Program-made: the position numbers and the translations under genes
Notes under the pieces: generated by a model
What the model was told of the DNA's origin: nothing
The model's database searches: none
What the model saw: only the letters and a program-made list of their open reading frames with translations
Assembly: GCF_037975245.1 (NCBI RefSeq)
Contig: NC_092577.1
Span: 17,374,013 to 17,438,012 of the forward strand
Origin: Apostichopus japonicus
Lineage: Eukaryota > Echinodermata > Holothuroidea > Aspidochirotida > Stichopodidae
DNA length: 64,000 nucleotides
Direction: 5' to 3'
Part shown: positions 34,478-44,865 of the stretch, in pieces
Layout: each line of letters starts with the position of its first letter
Numbering within the stretch: position 1 is the first letter of the stretch

Positions 34478-34597
34478 GTCTACGGCCACATCGCGATGAC
34501 TATACCGGTTCTCGTCCGATCACCGAAGTCAAGCAACGTAGAGCGCAGTCAGTACTTGGATGGGTGACCGCCTGGGAATACTGGGTGCCGTAGGCTT
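34478..34597 (+). rRNA. 5S rRNA
   Basis: A16G, T19A. 67-nt spacer follows. Confidence 0.95.
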
Positions 34598-34664
34598 TTA
34601 TTTTCATAATTGATAACACGACGATGATGAGAAATTGAAATGGCCTACATTGACCTCTTGTTAT

Positions 34665-34784
34665 GTCTACGGCCACATCACGTTGACTATACCGGTTCTC
34701 GTCCGATCACCGAAGTCAAGCAACGTAGAGCGCAGTCAGTACTTGGATGGGTGACCGCCTGGGAATACTGGGTGCCGTAGGCTT
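34665..34784 (+). rRNA. 5S rRNA
   Basis: Consensus. 283-nt spacer follows. Confidence 0.96.
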
Positions 34785-35067
34785 TTATTTTTTATAATTG
34801 ATAACACTATGTTGCCACGACGATGAGAAATTGAAATGGCCTTCATTGTCTTTCCACAAGGAAAGTGTCTTGCCACGAGGAAAGCGATTTGAAAATCGAA
34901 TATATTAATAAATACCTCGTTTGTTTTTATATATTAGAATTTTCTACATATATATGTAAAATATAGATTAACATAATATATATTAAATCCATTCATGTAT
35001 AATATATATATTAAATCCACTGATCATAACCTACCAGACAAGTAGCCTACATTTCACCTCTTGGAAT

Positions 35068-35187
35068 GTCTACGGCCACATCACGTTGACTATACCGGTT
35101 CTCGTCCGATCACCGAAGTCAAGCAACGTAGAGCGCAGTCAGTACTTGGATGGGTGACCGCCTGGGAATACTGGGTGCCGTAGGCTT
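35068..35187 (+). rRNA. 5S rRNA
   Basis: Consensus. 67-nt spacer follows. Confidence 0.96.
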
Positions 35188-35254
35188 TTATTTTCATAAT
35201 TGATAACACGACGATGATGAGAAATTGAAATGGCCTACATTGACCTCTTGTTAT

Positions 35255-35376
35255 GTCTACGGCCACATCACGTTGACTATACCGGTTCTCGTCCGATCAC
35301 CGAAGTCAAGCAACGTAGAGCGCAGTCAGTACTTGGATGGGTGACCGCCTGGGGGAATACTGGGTGCCGCAGGCTT
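35255..35376 (+). rRNA. 5S rRNA, GG-insertion variant
   Basis: GG insertion, T114C. 280-nt spacer follows. Confidence 0.88.
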
Positions 35377-35656
35377 TTATTTTCATAATTGATAACACTA
35401 TGTTGCCACGACGATGAGAAATTGAAATGGCCTTCATTGTCTTTCCACAAGGAAAGTGTCTTGCCACGAGGAAAGCGATTTGAAAATCGAATATATTAAT
35501 AAATAACTCGTTTGTTTTTATATATTAGAATTGTCTACATATATATGTAAAATATAGATTAACATAATATATATTAAATCCATTCATGTATAATATATAT
35601 TAAATCCACTGATCATAACCTACCAGACAACTAGCCTACATTTCGCCTCTTGGAAT

Positions 35657-35776
35657 GTCTACGGCCACATCGCGATGACTATACCGGTTCTCGTCCGATC
35701 ACCGAAGTCAAGCAACGTAGAGCGCAGTCAGTACTTGGATGGGTGACCGCCTGGGAATACTGGGTGCCGTAGGCTT
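35657..35776 (+). rRNA. 5S rRNA
   Basis: A16G, T19A. 67-nt spacer follows. Confidence 0.95.
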
Positions 35777-35843
35777 TTATTTTCATAATTGATAACACGA
35801 CGATGATGAGAAATTGAAATGGCCTACATTGACCTCTTGTTAT

Positions 35844-35963
35844 GTCTACGGCCACATCACGTTGACTATACCGGTTCTCGTCCGATCACCGAAGTCAAGC
35901 AACGTAGAGCGCAGTCAGTACTTGGATGGGTGACCGCCTGGGAATACTGGGTGCCGTAGGCTT
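35844..35963 (+). rRNA. 5S rRNA
   Basis: Consensus. 283-nt spacer follows, with the ATATGTATATT marker also seen after 24792. Confidence 0.96.
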
Positions 35964-36246
35964 TTATTTTTTATAATTGATAACACTATGTTGCCACGAC
36001 GATGAGAAATTGAAATGGCCTTCATTGTCTTTCCACAAGGAAAGTGTCTTGCCACGAGGAAAGCGATTTGAAAATCGAATATATTAATAAATACCTCGTT
36101 TGTTTTTATATATTAGAATTTTCTACATATATATGTAAAATATAGATTAACATAATATATATTAAATCCATTCATGTATAATATGTATATTAAATCCACT
36201 GATCATAACCTACCAGACAAGTAGCCTACATTTCACCTCTTGGAAT

Positions 36247-36366
36247 GTCTACGGCCACATCACGTTGACTATACCGGTTCTCGTCCGATCACCGAAGTCA
36301 AGCAACGTAGAGCGCAGTCAGTACTTGGATGGGTGACCGCCTGGGAATACTGGGTGCCGTAGGCTT
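36247..36366 (+). rRNA. 5S rRNA
   Basis: Consensus. 76-nt spacer follows. Confidence 0.96.
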
Positions 36367-36442
36367 TTATTTTTTATAATTGATAACACTATGTTGCCAC
36401 GACGATGAGAAATTGAAATGGCCTACATTGACCTCTTGTTAT

Positions 36443-36562
36443 GTCTACGGCCACATCACGTTGACTATACCGGTTCTCGTCCGATCACCGAAGTCAAGCA
36501 ACGTAGAGCGCAGTCAGTACTTGGATGGGTGACCGCCTGGGAATACTGGGTGCCGTAGGCTT
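36443..36562 (+). rRNA. 5S rRNA
   Basis: Consensus. 67-nt spacer follows. Confidence 0.96.
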
Positions 36563-36629
36563 TTATTTTCATAATTGATAACACGACGATGATGAGAAAT
36601 TGAAATGGCCTACATTGACCGGTTTTTAT

Positions 36630-36751
36630 GTCTACGGCCACATCACGTTGACTATACCGGTTCTCGTCCGATCACCGAAGTCAAGCAACGTAGAGCGCAG
36701 TCAGTACTTGGATGGGTGACCGCCTGGGGGAATACTGGGTGCCGCAGGCTT
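36630..36751 (+). rRNA. 5S rRNA, GG-insertion variant
   Basis: GG insertion, T114C. 280-nt spacer follows. Confidence 0.88.
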
Positions 36752-37031
36752 TTATTTTCATAATTGATAACACTATGTTGCCACGACGATGAGAAATTGA
36801 AATGGCCTTCATTGTCTTTCCACAAGGAAAGTGTCTTGCCACGAGGAAAGCGATTTGAAAATCGAATATATTAATAAATAACTCGTTTGTTTTTATATAT
36901 TAGAATTGTCTACATATATATGTAAAATATAGATTAACATAATATATATTAAATCCATTCATGTATAATATATATTAAATCCACTGATCATAACCTACCA
37001 GACAACTAGCCTACATTTCGCATCTTGGAAT

Positions 37032-37151
37032 GTCTACGGCCACATCACGATGACTATACCGGTTCTCGTCCGATCACCGAAGTCAAGCAACGTAGAGCGC
37101 AGTCAGTACTTGGATGGGTGACCGCCTGGGAATACTGGGTGCCGCAGGCTT
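37032..37151 (+). rRNA. 5S rRNA
   Basis: T19A, T114C; TTCATCATTG marker. 282-nt spacer follows. Confidence 0.95.
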
Positions 37152-37433
37152 TTATTTTCATCATTGATAACACTATGTTGCCACGACGATGAGAAATTGA
37201 AATGGCCTTCATTGTCTTTCCACAAGGAAAGTGTCTTGCCACGAGGAAAGCGATTTGAAAATCGAATATATTAATAAATACCTCGTTTGTTTTTATATAT
37301 TAGAATTTTCTAGATATATATGTAAAATATAGATTAACATAATATATATTAAATCCATTCATGTATAATATATATATTAAATCCACTGATCATAACCTAC
37401 CAGACAAGTAGCCTACATTTCACCTCTTGGAAT

Positions 37434-37553
37434 GTCTACGGCCATATCACGTTGACTATACCGGTTCTCGTCCGATCACCGAAGTCAAGCAACGTAGAGC
37501 GCAGTCAGTACTTGGATGGGTGACCGCCTGGGAATACTGGGTGCCGTAGGCTT
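37434..37553 (+). rRNA. 5S rRNA
   Basis: C12T without T114C. 67-nt spacer follows. Confidence 0.95.
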
Positions 37554-37620
37554 TTATTTTCATAATTGATAACACGACGATGATGAGAAATTGAAATGGC
37601 CTACATTGACCGGTTTTTAT

Positions 37621-37742
37621 GTCTACGGCCACATCACGTTGACTATACCGGTTCTCGTCCGATCACCGAAGTCAAGCAACGTAGAGCGCAGTCAGTACTT
37701 GGATGGGTGACCGCCTGGGGGAATACTGGGTGCCGCAGGCTT
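37621..37742 (+). rRNA. 5S rRNA, GG-insertion variant
   Basis: GG insertion, T114C. 280-nt spacer follows. Confidence 0.88.
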
Positions 37743-38022
37743 TTATTTTCATAATTGATAACACTATGTTGCCACGACGATGAGAAATTGAAATGGCCTT
37801 CATTGTCTTTCCACAAGGAAAGTGTCTTGCCACGAGGAAAGCGATTTGAAAATCGAATATATTAATAAATAACTCGTTTGTTTTTATATATTAGAATTGT
37901 CTACATATATATGTAAAATATAGATTAACATAATATATATTAAATCCATTCATGTATAATATATATTAAATCCACTGATCATAACCTACCAGACAACTAG
38001 CCTACATTTCGCATCTTGGAAT

Positions 38023-38142
38023 GTCTACGGCCACATCACGATGACTATACCGGTTCTCGTCCGATCACCGAAGTCAAGCAACGTAGAGCGCAGTCAGTAC
38101 TTGGATGGGTGACCGCCTGGGAATACTGGGTGCCGCAGGCTT
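38023..38142 (+). rRNA. 5S rRNA
   Basis: T19A, T114C; TTCATCATTG marker. 282-nt spacer follows. Confidence 0.95.
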
Positions 38143-38424
38143 TTATTTTCATCATTGATAACACTATGTTGCCACGACGATGAGAAATTGAAATGGCCTT
38201 CATTGTCTTTCCACAAGGAAAGTGTCTTGCCACGAGGAAAGCGATTTGAAAATCGAATATATTAATAAATACCTCGTTTGTTTTTATATATTAGAATTTT
38301 CTAGATATATATGTAAAATATAGATTAACATAATATATATTAAATCCATTCATGTATAATATATATATTAAATCCACTGATCATAACCTACCAGACAAGT
38401 AGCCTACATTTCACCTCTTGGAAT

Positions 38425-38546
38425 GTCTACGGCCATATCACGTTGACTATACCGGTTCTCGTCCGATCACCGAAGTCAAGCAACGTAGAGCGCAGTCAGT
38501 ACTTGGATGGGTGACCGCCTGGGGGAATACTGGGTGCCGCAGGCTT
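38425..38546 (+). rRNA. 5S rRNA, GG-insertion variant
   Basis: C12T, GG insertion, T114C. 75-nt spacer follows. Confidence 0.88.
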
Positions 38547-38621
38547 TTATTTTCATAATTGATAACACTATGTTGCCACGACGATGAGAAATTGAAATGG
38601 CCTACATTGACCTCTTGTTAT

Positions 38622-38741
38622 GTCTACGGCCACATCACGTTGACTATACCGGTTCTCGTCCGATCACCGAAGTCAAGCAACGTAGAGCGCAGTCAGTACT
38701 TGGATGGGTGACCGCCTGGGAATACTGGGTGCCGCAGGCTT
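38622..38741 (+). rRNA. 5S rRNA
   Basis: T114C. 67-nt spacer follows. Confidence 0.95.
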
Positions 38742-38808
38742 TTATTTTCATAATTGATAACACGACGATGATGAGAAATTGAAATGGCCTACATTGACCT
38801 CTTTTTAT

Positions 38809-38930
38809 GTCTACGGCCACATCACGTTGACTATACCGGTTCTCGTCCGATCACCGAAGTCAAGCAACGTAGAGCGCAGTCAGTACTTGGATGGGTGACC
38901 GCCTGGGGGAATACTGGGTGCCGCAGGCTT
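38809..38930 (+). rRNA. 5S rRNA, GG-insertion variant
   Basis: GG insertion, T114C; its counterpart at 30709 lacks the insertion. 282-nt spacer follows. Confidence 0.88.
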
Positions 38931-39212
38931 TTATTTTCATAATTGATAACACTATGTTGCCACGACGATGAGAAATTGAAATGGCCTTCATTGTCTTTCC
39001 ACAAGGAAAGTGTCTTGCCACGAGGAAAGCGATTTGAAAATCGAATATATTAATAAATAACTCGTTTGTTTTTATATATTAGAATTTTCTACATATAGAT
39101 GTAAAATATAGATTAACATAATATATATTAAATCCATTCATGTATAATATATATATTAAATCCACTAATCATAACCTACCAGACAACTAGCCTACATTTC
39201 GCCTCTTGGAAT

Positions 39213-39332
39213 GTCTACGGCCACATCACGATGACTATACCGGTTCTCGTCCGATCACCGAAGTCAAGCAACGTAGAGCGCAGTCAGTACTTGGATGGGT
39301 GACCGCCTGGGAATACTGGGTGCCGTAGGCTT
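39213..39332 (+). rRNA. 5S rRNA
   Basis: T19A. 282-nt spacer follows. Confidence 0.95.
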
Positions 39333-39614
39333 TTATTTTCATAATTGATAACACTATGTTGCCACGACGATGACAAATTGAAATGGCCTTCATTGTCTTT
39401 CCACAAGGAAAGTGTCTTGCCACGAGGAAAGCGATTTGAAAATCGAATATATTAATAAATACCTCGTTTGTTTTTATATATTAGAATTTTCTAGATATAT
39501 ATGTAAAATATAGATTAACATAATATATATTAAATCCATTCATGTATAATATATATATTAAATCCACTGATCATAACCTACCAGACAAGTAGCCTACATT
39601 TCACCTCTTGGAAT

Positions 39615-39734
39615 GTCTACGGCCACATCACGTTGACTATACCGGTTCTCGTCCGATCACCGAAGTCAAGCAACGTAGAGCGCAGTCAGTACTTGGATGG
39701 GTGACCGCCTGGGAATACTGGGTGCCGTAGGCTT
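39615..39734 (+). rRNA. 5S rRNA
   Basis: Consensus. 67-nt spacer follows. Confidence 0.96.
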
Positions 39735-39801
39735 TTATTTTCATAATTGATAACACGACGATGATGAGAAATTGAAATGGCCTACATTGACCGGTTTTTA
39801 T

Positions 39802-39923
39802 GTCTACGGCCACATCACGTTGACTATACCGGTTCTCGTCCGATCACCGAAGTCAAGCAACGTAGAGCGCAGTCAGTACTTGGATGGGTGACCGCCTGGG
39901 GGAATACTGGGTGCCGCAGGCTT
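39802..39923 (+). rRNA. 5S rRNA, GG-insertion variant
   Basis: GG insertion, T114C. 280-nt spacer follows. Confidence 0.88.
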
Positions 39924-40203
39924 TTATTTTCATAATTGATAACACTATGTTGCCACGACGATGAGAAATTGAAATGGCCTTCATTGTCTTTCCACAAGGA
40001 AAGTGTCTTGCCACGAGGAAAGCGATTTGAAAATCGAATATATTAATAAATAACTCGTTTGTTTTTATATATTAGAATTGTCTACATATATATGTAAAAT
40101 ATAGATTAACATAATATATATTAAATCCATTCATGTATAATATATATTAAATCCACTGATCATAACCTACCAGACAACTAGCCTACATTTCGCATCTTGG
40201 AAT

Positions 40204-40323
40204 GTCTACGGCCACATCACGATGACTATACCGGTTCTCGTCCGATCACCGAAGTCAAGCAACGTAGAGCGCAGTCAGTACTTGGATGGGTGACCGCCTG
40301 GGAATACTGGGTGCCGCAGGCTT
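40204..40323 (+). rRNA. 5S rRNA
   Basis: T19A, T114C; TTCATCATTG marker. 282-nt spacer follows, with the CCTCCTTTG marker. Confidence 0.95.
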
Positions 40324-40605
40324 TTATTTTCATCATTGATAACACTATGTTGCCACGACGATGAGAAATTGAAATGGCCTTCATTGTCTTTCCACAAGGA
40401 AAGTGTCTTGCCACGAGGAAAGCGATTTGAAAATCGAATATATTAATAAATACCTCCTTTGTTTTTATATATTAGAATTTTCTAGATATATATGTAAAAT
40501 ATAGATTAACATAATATATATTAAATCCATTCATGTATAATATATATATTAAATCCACTGATCATAACCTACCAGACAAGTAGCCTACATTTCACCTCTT
40601 GGAAT

Positions 40606-40727
40606 GTCTACGGCCATATCACGTTGACTATACCGGTTCTCGTCCGATCACCGAAGTCAAGCAACGTAGAGCGCAGTCAGTACTTGGATGGGTGACCGCC
40701 TGGGGGAATACTGGGTGCCGCAGGCTT
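40606..40727 (+). rRNA. 5S rRNA, GG-insertion variant
   Basis: C12T, GG insertion, T114C; last gene before the 8,709-bp duplication. 75-nt spacer follows. Confidence 0.88.
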
Positions 40728-40802
40728 TTATTTTCATAATTGATAACACTATGTTGCCACGACGATGAGAAATTGAAATGGCCTACATTGACCTCTTGTT
40801 AT

Positions 40803-40922
40803 GTCTACGGCCACATCACGTTGACTATACCGGTTCTCGTCCGATCACCGAAGTCAAGCAACGTAGAGCGCAGTCAGTACTTGGATGGGTGACCGCCTGG
40901 GAATACTGGGTGCCGCAGGCTT
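40803..40922 (+). rRNA. 5S rRNA
   Basis: T114C. 67-nt spacer follows. Confidence 0.95.
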
Positions 40923-40989
40923 TTATTTTCATAATTGATAACACGACGATGATGAGAAATTGAAATGGCCTACATTGACCTCTTTTTAT

Positions 40990-41109
40990 GTCTACGGCCA
41001 CATCACGTTGACTATACCGGTTCTCGTCCGATCACCGAAGTCAAGCAACGTAGAGCGCAGTCAGTACTTGGATGGGTGACCGCCTGGGAATACTGGGTGC
41101 CGTAGGCTT
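40990..41109 (+). rRNA. 5S rRNA
   Basis: Consensus. 283-nt spacer follows. Confidence 0.96.
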
Positions 41110-41392
41110 TTATTTTTTATAATTGATAACACTATGTTGCCACGACGATGAGAAATTGAAATGGCCTTCATTGTCTTTCCACAAGGAAAGTGTCTTGCCA
41201 CGAGGAAAGCGATTTGAAAATCGAATATATTAATAAATACCTCGTTTGTTTTTATATATTAGAATTTTCTAGATATATATGTAAAATATAGATTAACATA
41301 ATATATATTAAATCCATTCATGTATAATATATATATTAAATCCACTGATCATAACCTACCAGACAAGTAGCCTACATTTCACCTCTTGGAAT

Positions 41393-41512
41393 GTCTACGG
41401 CCACATCACGTTGACTATACCGGTTCTCGTCCGATCACCGAAGTCAAGCAACGTAGAGCGCAGTCAGTACTTGGATGGGTGACCGCCTGGGAATACTGGG
41501 TGCCGTAGGCTT
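41393..41512 (+). rRNA. 5S rRNA
   Basis: Consensus. 282-nt spacer follows, with a TATATCTTAAATCC marker. Confidence 0.96.
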
Positions 41513-41794
41513 TTATTTTCATAATTGATAACACTATGTTGCCACGACGATGACAAATTGAAATGGCCTTCATTGTCTTTCCACAAGGAAAGTGTCTTGC
41601 CACGAGGAAAGCGATTTGAAAATCGAATATATTAATAAATACCTCGTTTGTTTTTATATATTAGAATTTTCTAGATATATATGTAAAATATAGATTAACA
41701 TAATATATATTAAATCCATTCATGTATAATATATATCTTAAATCCACTGATCATAACCTACCAGACAAGTAGCCTACATTTCACCTCTTGGAAT

Positions 41795-41916
41795 GTCTAC
41801 GGCCATATCACGTTGACTATACCGGTTCTCGTCCGATCACCGAAGTCAAGCAACGTAGAGCGCAGTCAGTACTTGGATGGGTGACCGCCTGGGGGAATAC
41901 TGGGTGCCGCAGGCTT
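41795..41916 (+). rRNA. 5S rRNA, GG-insertion variant
   Basis: C12T, GG insertion, T114C. 75-nt spacer follows. Confidence 0.88.
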
Positions 41917-41991
41917 TTATTTTCATAATTGATAACACTATGTTGCCACGACGATGAGAAATTGAAATGGCCTACATTGACCTCTTGTTAT

Positions 41992-42111
41992 GTCTACGGC
42001 CACATCACGTTGACTATACCGGTTCTCGTCCGATCACCGAAGTCAAGCAACGTAGAGCGCAGTCAGTACTTGGATGGGTGACCGCCTGGGAATACTGGGT
42101 GCCGTAGGCTT
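41992..42111 (+). rRNA. 5S rRNA
   Basis: Consensus. 67-nt spacer follows. Confidence 0.96.
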
Positions 42112-42178
42112 TTATTTTCATAATTGATAACACGACGATGATGAGAAATTGAAATGGCCTACATTGACCTCTTGTTAT

Positions 42179-42298
42179 GTCTACGGCCACATCACGTTGA
42201 CTATACCGGTTCTCGTCCGATCACCGAAGTCAAGCAACGTAGAGCGCAGTCAGTACTTGGATGGGTGACCGCCTGGGAATACTGGGTGCCGTAGGCTT
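42179..42298 (+). rRNA. 5S rRNA
   Basis: Consensus. 76-nt spacer follows. Confidence 0.96.
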
Positions 42299-42374
42299 TT
42301 ATTTTTTATAATTGATAACACTATGTTGCCACGACGATGAGAAATTGAAATGGCCTACATTGACCGGTTTTTAT

Positions 42375-42494
42375 GTCTACGGCCACATCACGTTGACTAT
42401 ACCGGTTCTCGTCCGATCACCGAAGTCAAGCAACGTAGAGCGCAGTCAGTACTTGGATGGGTGACCGCCTGGGAATACTGGGTGCCGTAGGCTT
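42375..42494 (+). rRNA. 5S rRNA
   Basis: Consensus; CCGGTTTTTAT flank. 76-nt spacer follows. Confidence 0.96.
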
Positions 42495-42570
42495 TTATTT
42501 TTTATAATTGATAACACTATGTTGCCACGACGATGAGAAATTGAAATGGCCTACATTGACCTCTTGTTAT

Positions 42571-42690
42571 GTCTACGGCCACATCACGTTGACTATACCG
42601 GTTCTCGTCCGATCACCGAAGTCAAGCAACGTAAAGCGCAGTCAGTACTTGGATGGGTGACCGCCTGGGAATACTGGGTGCCGTAGGCTT
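42571..42690 (+). rRNA. 5S rRNA
   Basis: G64A, shared only with the copy at 51280. 67-nt spacer follows. Confidence 0.95.
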
Positions 42691-42757
42691 TTATTTTCAT
42701 AATTGATAACACGACGATGATGAGAAATTGAAATGGCCTACATTGACCTCTTTTTAT

Positions 42758-42877
42758 GTCTACGGCCACATCACGTTGACTATACCGGTTCTCGTCCGAT
42801 CACCGAAGTCAAGCAACGTAGAGCGCAGTCAGTACTTGGATGGGTGACCGCCTGGGAATACTGGGTGCCGTAGGCTT
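42758..42877 (+). rRNA. 5S rRNA
   Basis: Consensus. 67-nt spacer follows. Confidence 0.96.
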
Positions 42878-42944
42878 TTATTTTCATAATTGATAACACG
42901 ACGATGATGAGAAATTGAAATGGCCTACATTGACCTCTTTTTAT

Positions 42945-43064
42945 GTCTACGGCCACATCACGTTGACTATACCGGTTCTCGTCCGATCACCGAAGTCAAG
43001 CAACGTAGAGCGCAGTCAGTACTTGGATGGGTGACCGCCTGGGAATACTGGGTGCCGCAGGCTT
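42945..43064 (+). rRNA. 5S rRNA
   Basis: T114C. 280-nt spacer follows, with a private ATTAAGTCC marker. Confidence 0.95.
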
Positions 43065-43344
43065 TTATTTTCATAATTGATAACACTATGTTGCCACGAC
43101 GATGACAAATTGAAATGGCCTTCATTGTCTTTCCACAAGGAAAGTGTCTTGCCACGAGGAAAGCGATTTGAAAATCGAATATATTAATAAATAACTCGTT
43201 TGTTTTTATATATTAGAATTGTCTACATATATATGTAAAATATAGATTAACATAATATATATTAAATCCATTCATGTATAATATATATTAAGTCCACTAA
43301 TCATAACCTACCAGACAACTAGCCTACATTTCGCCTCTTGGAAT

Positions 43345-43464
43345 GTCTACGGCCACATCACGATGACTATACCGGTTCTCGTCCGATCACCGAAGTCAAG
43401 CAACGTAGAGCGCAGTCAGTACTTGGATGGGTGACCGCCTGGGAATACTGGGTGCCGTAGGCTT
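43345..43464 (+). rRNA. 5S rRNA
   Basis: T19A. 67-nt spacer follows, then the gene split by the retrotransposon. Confidence 0.95.
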
Positions 43465-43531
43465 TTATTTTCATAATTGATAACACGACGATGATGAGAA
43501 ATTGAAATGGCCTACATTGACCTCTTGTTAT

Positions 43532-43570
43532 GTCTACGGCCACATCACGTTGACTATACCGGTTCTCGTC
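43532..43570 (+). pseudogene. 5S rRNA 5' fragment, split by retrotransposon copy 1
   Basis: Gene positions 1-39 of a consensus-type copy; the remainder is displaced 5.4 kb downstream (48940-49032). It lacks the whole internal control region, so it should not be transcribed as a 5S gene. Confidence 0.95.
43559..43570 (+). repeat. Target-site duplication, 5' copy (element 1)
   Basis: CCGGTTCTCGTC, gene positions 28-39, repeated after the A-tail at 48940-48951. It could be 13 bp if the preceding A is counted. Confidence 0.93.
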
Positions 43571-43768
43571 GTTCTCGTGTTTGTTCGTATTTTTTACCCC
43601 TTTCCTTCCGTTCTTCTTCGGAATCGTGGCCATCGGCTGATGTGTTTGTGATCAGCGGACATTTTGGTTGTTCTATTTAGGATTTTTGGTGAATAATTTG
43701 TGTTTTGACTGCATTTTTCGTGTCACTCCGCTGCGTCTCCGACGCACGCGGTCTTCACCTCAACGAGC
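43571..43768 (+). other. Retrotransposon 5' UTR (copy 1)
   Basis: 198 nt between the target duplication and the ORF1 start codon. It begins GTTCTCGTGTTTG, so its first 8 bases repeat the target sequence just before it. An internal polymerase II promoter would be expected here, but no recognisable element was found. Confidence 0.8.
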
Positions 43769-44863
43769 ATGGATTCCGCGAAATCCACTACCGCTGTTCA
43801 AAGCAGCACACAGAAACGCTGTGCGGTTATGAAAAACAACAGTGTACGTATCACCGATAATAAATTTGAAGCCCGTGATGTCCTTCGCGCGCTATCTGAT
43901 GACATTGGGAAAGAAAACATTCTCGGTTGTGTGAATTCCAACGGGCAATGGATCGTAACACTTAAGGAAACAACAGATGTAGAGCTTCTACAGGCGACTG
44001 GCGTACTGATTGATGGTGTAGGATACGAGGTACGAGGGGTAACAAGGAACCTACTTACTGTGAGCTTGTTTGGGGTACCAGTTTTCATAGATGATAATGA
44101 ACTGTCAGATAAGCTGAGAGAATTTGGGTGCATACTCAAGAGCGCATGGACCCACAAAACCTATGAGGACTTTCCCAATGTAGAGAACGGGATAAGATAT
44201 ATTAGGTTAGAACTCCCGTCCAACGCAAAGAGCCTTCCGTACTCCATTTTCATATCTGGAGTCCATCTTCGATTGAAGCATAACGGACAATCCCGGGTAT
44301 GCAACATTTGCCTTAGCTCGGACCATATCATGAGAGAGTGTAAGCAATATACTTGCAAAGAATGCGGTATGCAGGGTCACAGCGAAAGTAAATGCCCGCG
44401 GGTGAAATGTTACAGGTGCCAGCATTTCGGGCACAAAAGTTTCGACTGCCCTACTACTCCCCCTACACCCAAAGAAGACAACAATACCTCAGAAATGGAA
44501 ACAAATGATTCGGCCTGCGCAGAACAAGATAATACAACAATCCAAGATATCCCGGACAACCCCCAGCCACGTGAAACGATCGAAACAGACAAACAGACCC
44601 CAGCAGAAAACGAAAACAAACCAAGCCGAAAGATTAATAGTTCTCAACCGAAACCGAGAAATAATGAAACCACAGACCCAGCGACACAGAACACAGAGAA
44701 AGAAGACAACCCAACCTCGCAGAAACGGAACCTCTCTAGTGATGACGATTGGACTGTCCAAACGAGGAAAATGAAAAACAACAAAAAGAAAGCCGACCCT
44801 ACACCCAACCTAGCCAAAGCACGTAATTTTCAACCTCGCCAGCCATCACTAGACCAGCATTAA
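43769..44863 (+). CDS. Retrotransposon ORF1 protein, CCHC zinc-knuckle (copy 1)
   Basis: 364-aa nucleic-acid-binding protein expected to coat the element RNA in a ribonucleoprotein particle. Residues about 25-170 form a globular N-terminal region without a motif I can name with certainty; a tandem RRM-like fold, as in other CCHC ORF1 proteins, is possible. Three CX2CX4HX4C knuckles lie at C178-C191, C196-C209 and C214-C227. Residues about 230-345 are polar, rich in N, T, E, P and K, and probably disordered. A basic KMKNNKKK stretch follows near the C-terminus. The start is the first in-frame ATG after the 5' UTR. The stop is 2 nt before the ORF2 ATG (TAACGATG), in a different frame, which suggests termination-reinitiation. 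No frameshift or internal stop is seen. Confidence 0.93.
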   Translation: MDSAKSTTAVQSSTQKRCAVMKNNSVRITDNKFEARDVLRALSDDIGKENILGCVNSNGQWIVTLKETTDVELLQATGVLIDGVGYEVRGVTRNLLTVSLFGVPVFIDDNELSDKLREFGCILKSAWTHKTYEDFPNVENGIRYIRLELPSNAKSLPYSIFISGVHLRLKHNGQSRVCNICLSSDHIMRECKQYTCKECGMQGHSESKCPRVKCYRCQHFGHKSFDCPTTPPTPKEDNNTSEMETNDSACAEQDNTTIQDIPDNPQPRETIETDKQTPAENENKPSRKINSSQPKPRNNETTDPATQNTEKEDNPTSQKRNLSSDDDWTVQTRKMKNNKKKADPTPNLAKARNFQPRQPSLDQH

Positions 44864-44865
44864 CG

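Noticed and set aside
1-43531. CRISPR array (regular repeats with spacers)
   Set aside because: The 120-nt repeat is a 5S rRNA gene, and the intervening sequences are themselves repeated, unlike CRISPR spacers.
43798-44157. Antisense and out-of-frame ORFs within the retrotransposon (also in copy 2)
   Set aside because: They overlap the clearly coding ORF1/ORF2, carry no recognisable motif, and are shadows of the real frames.
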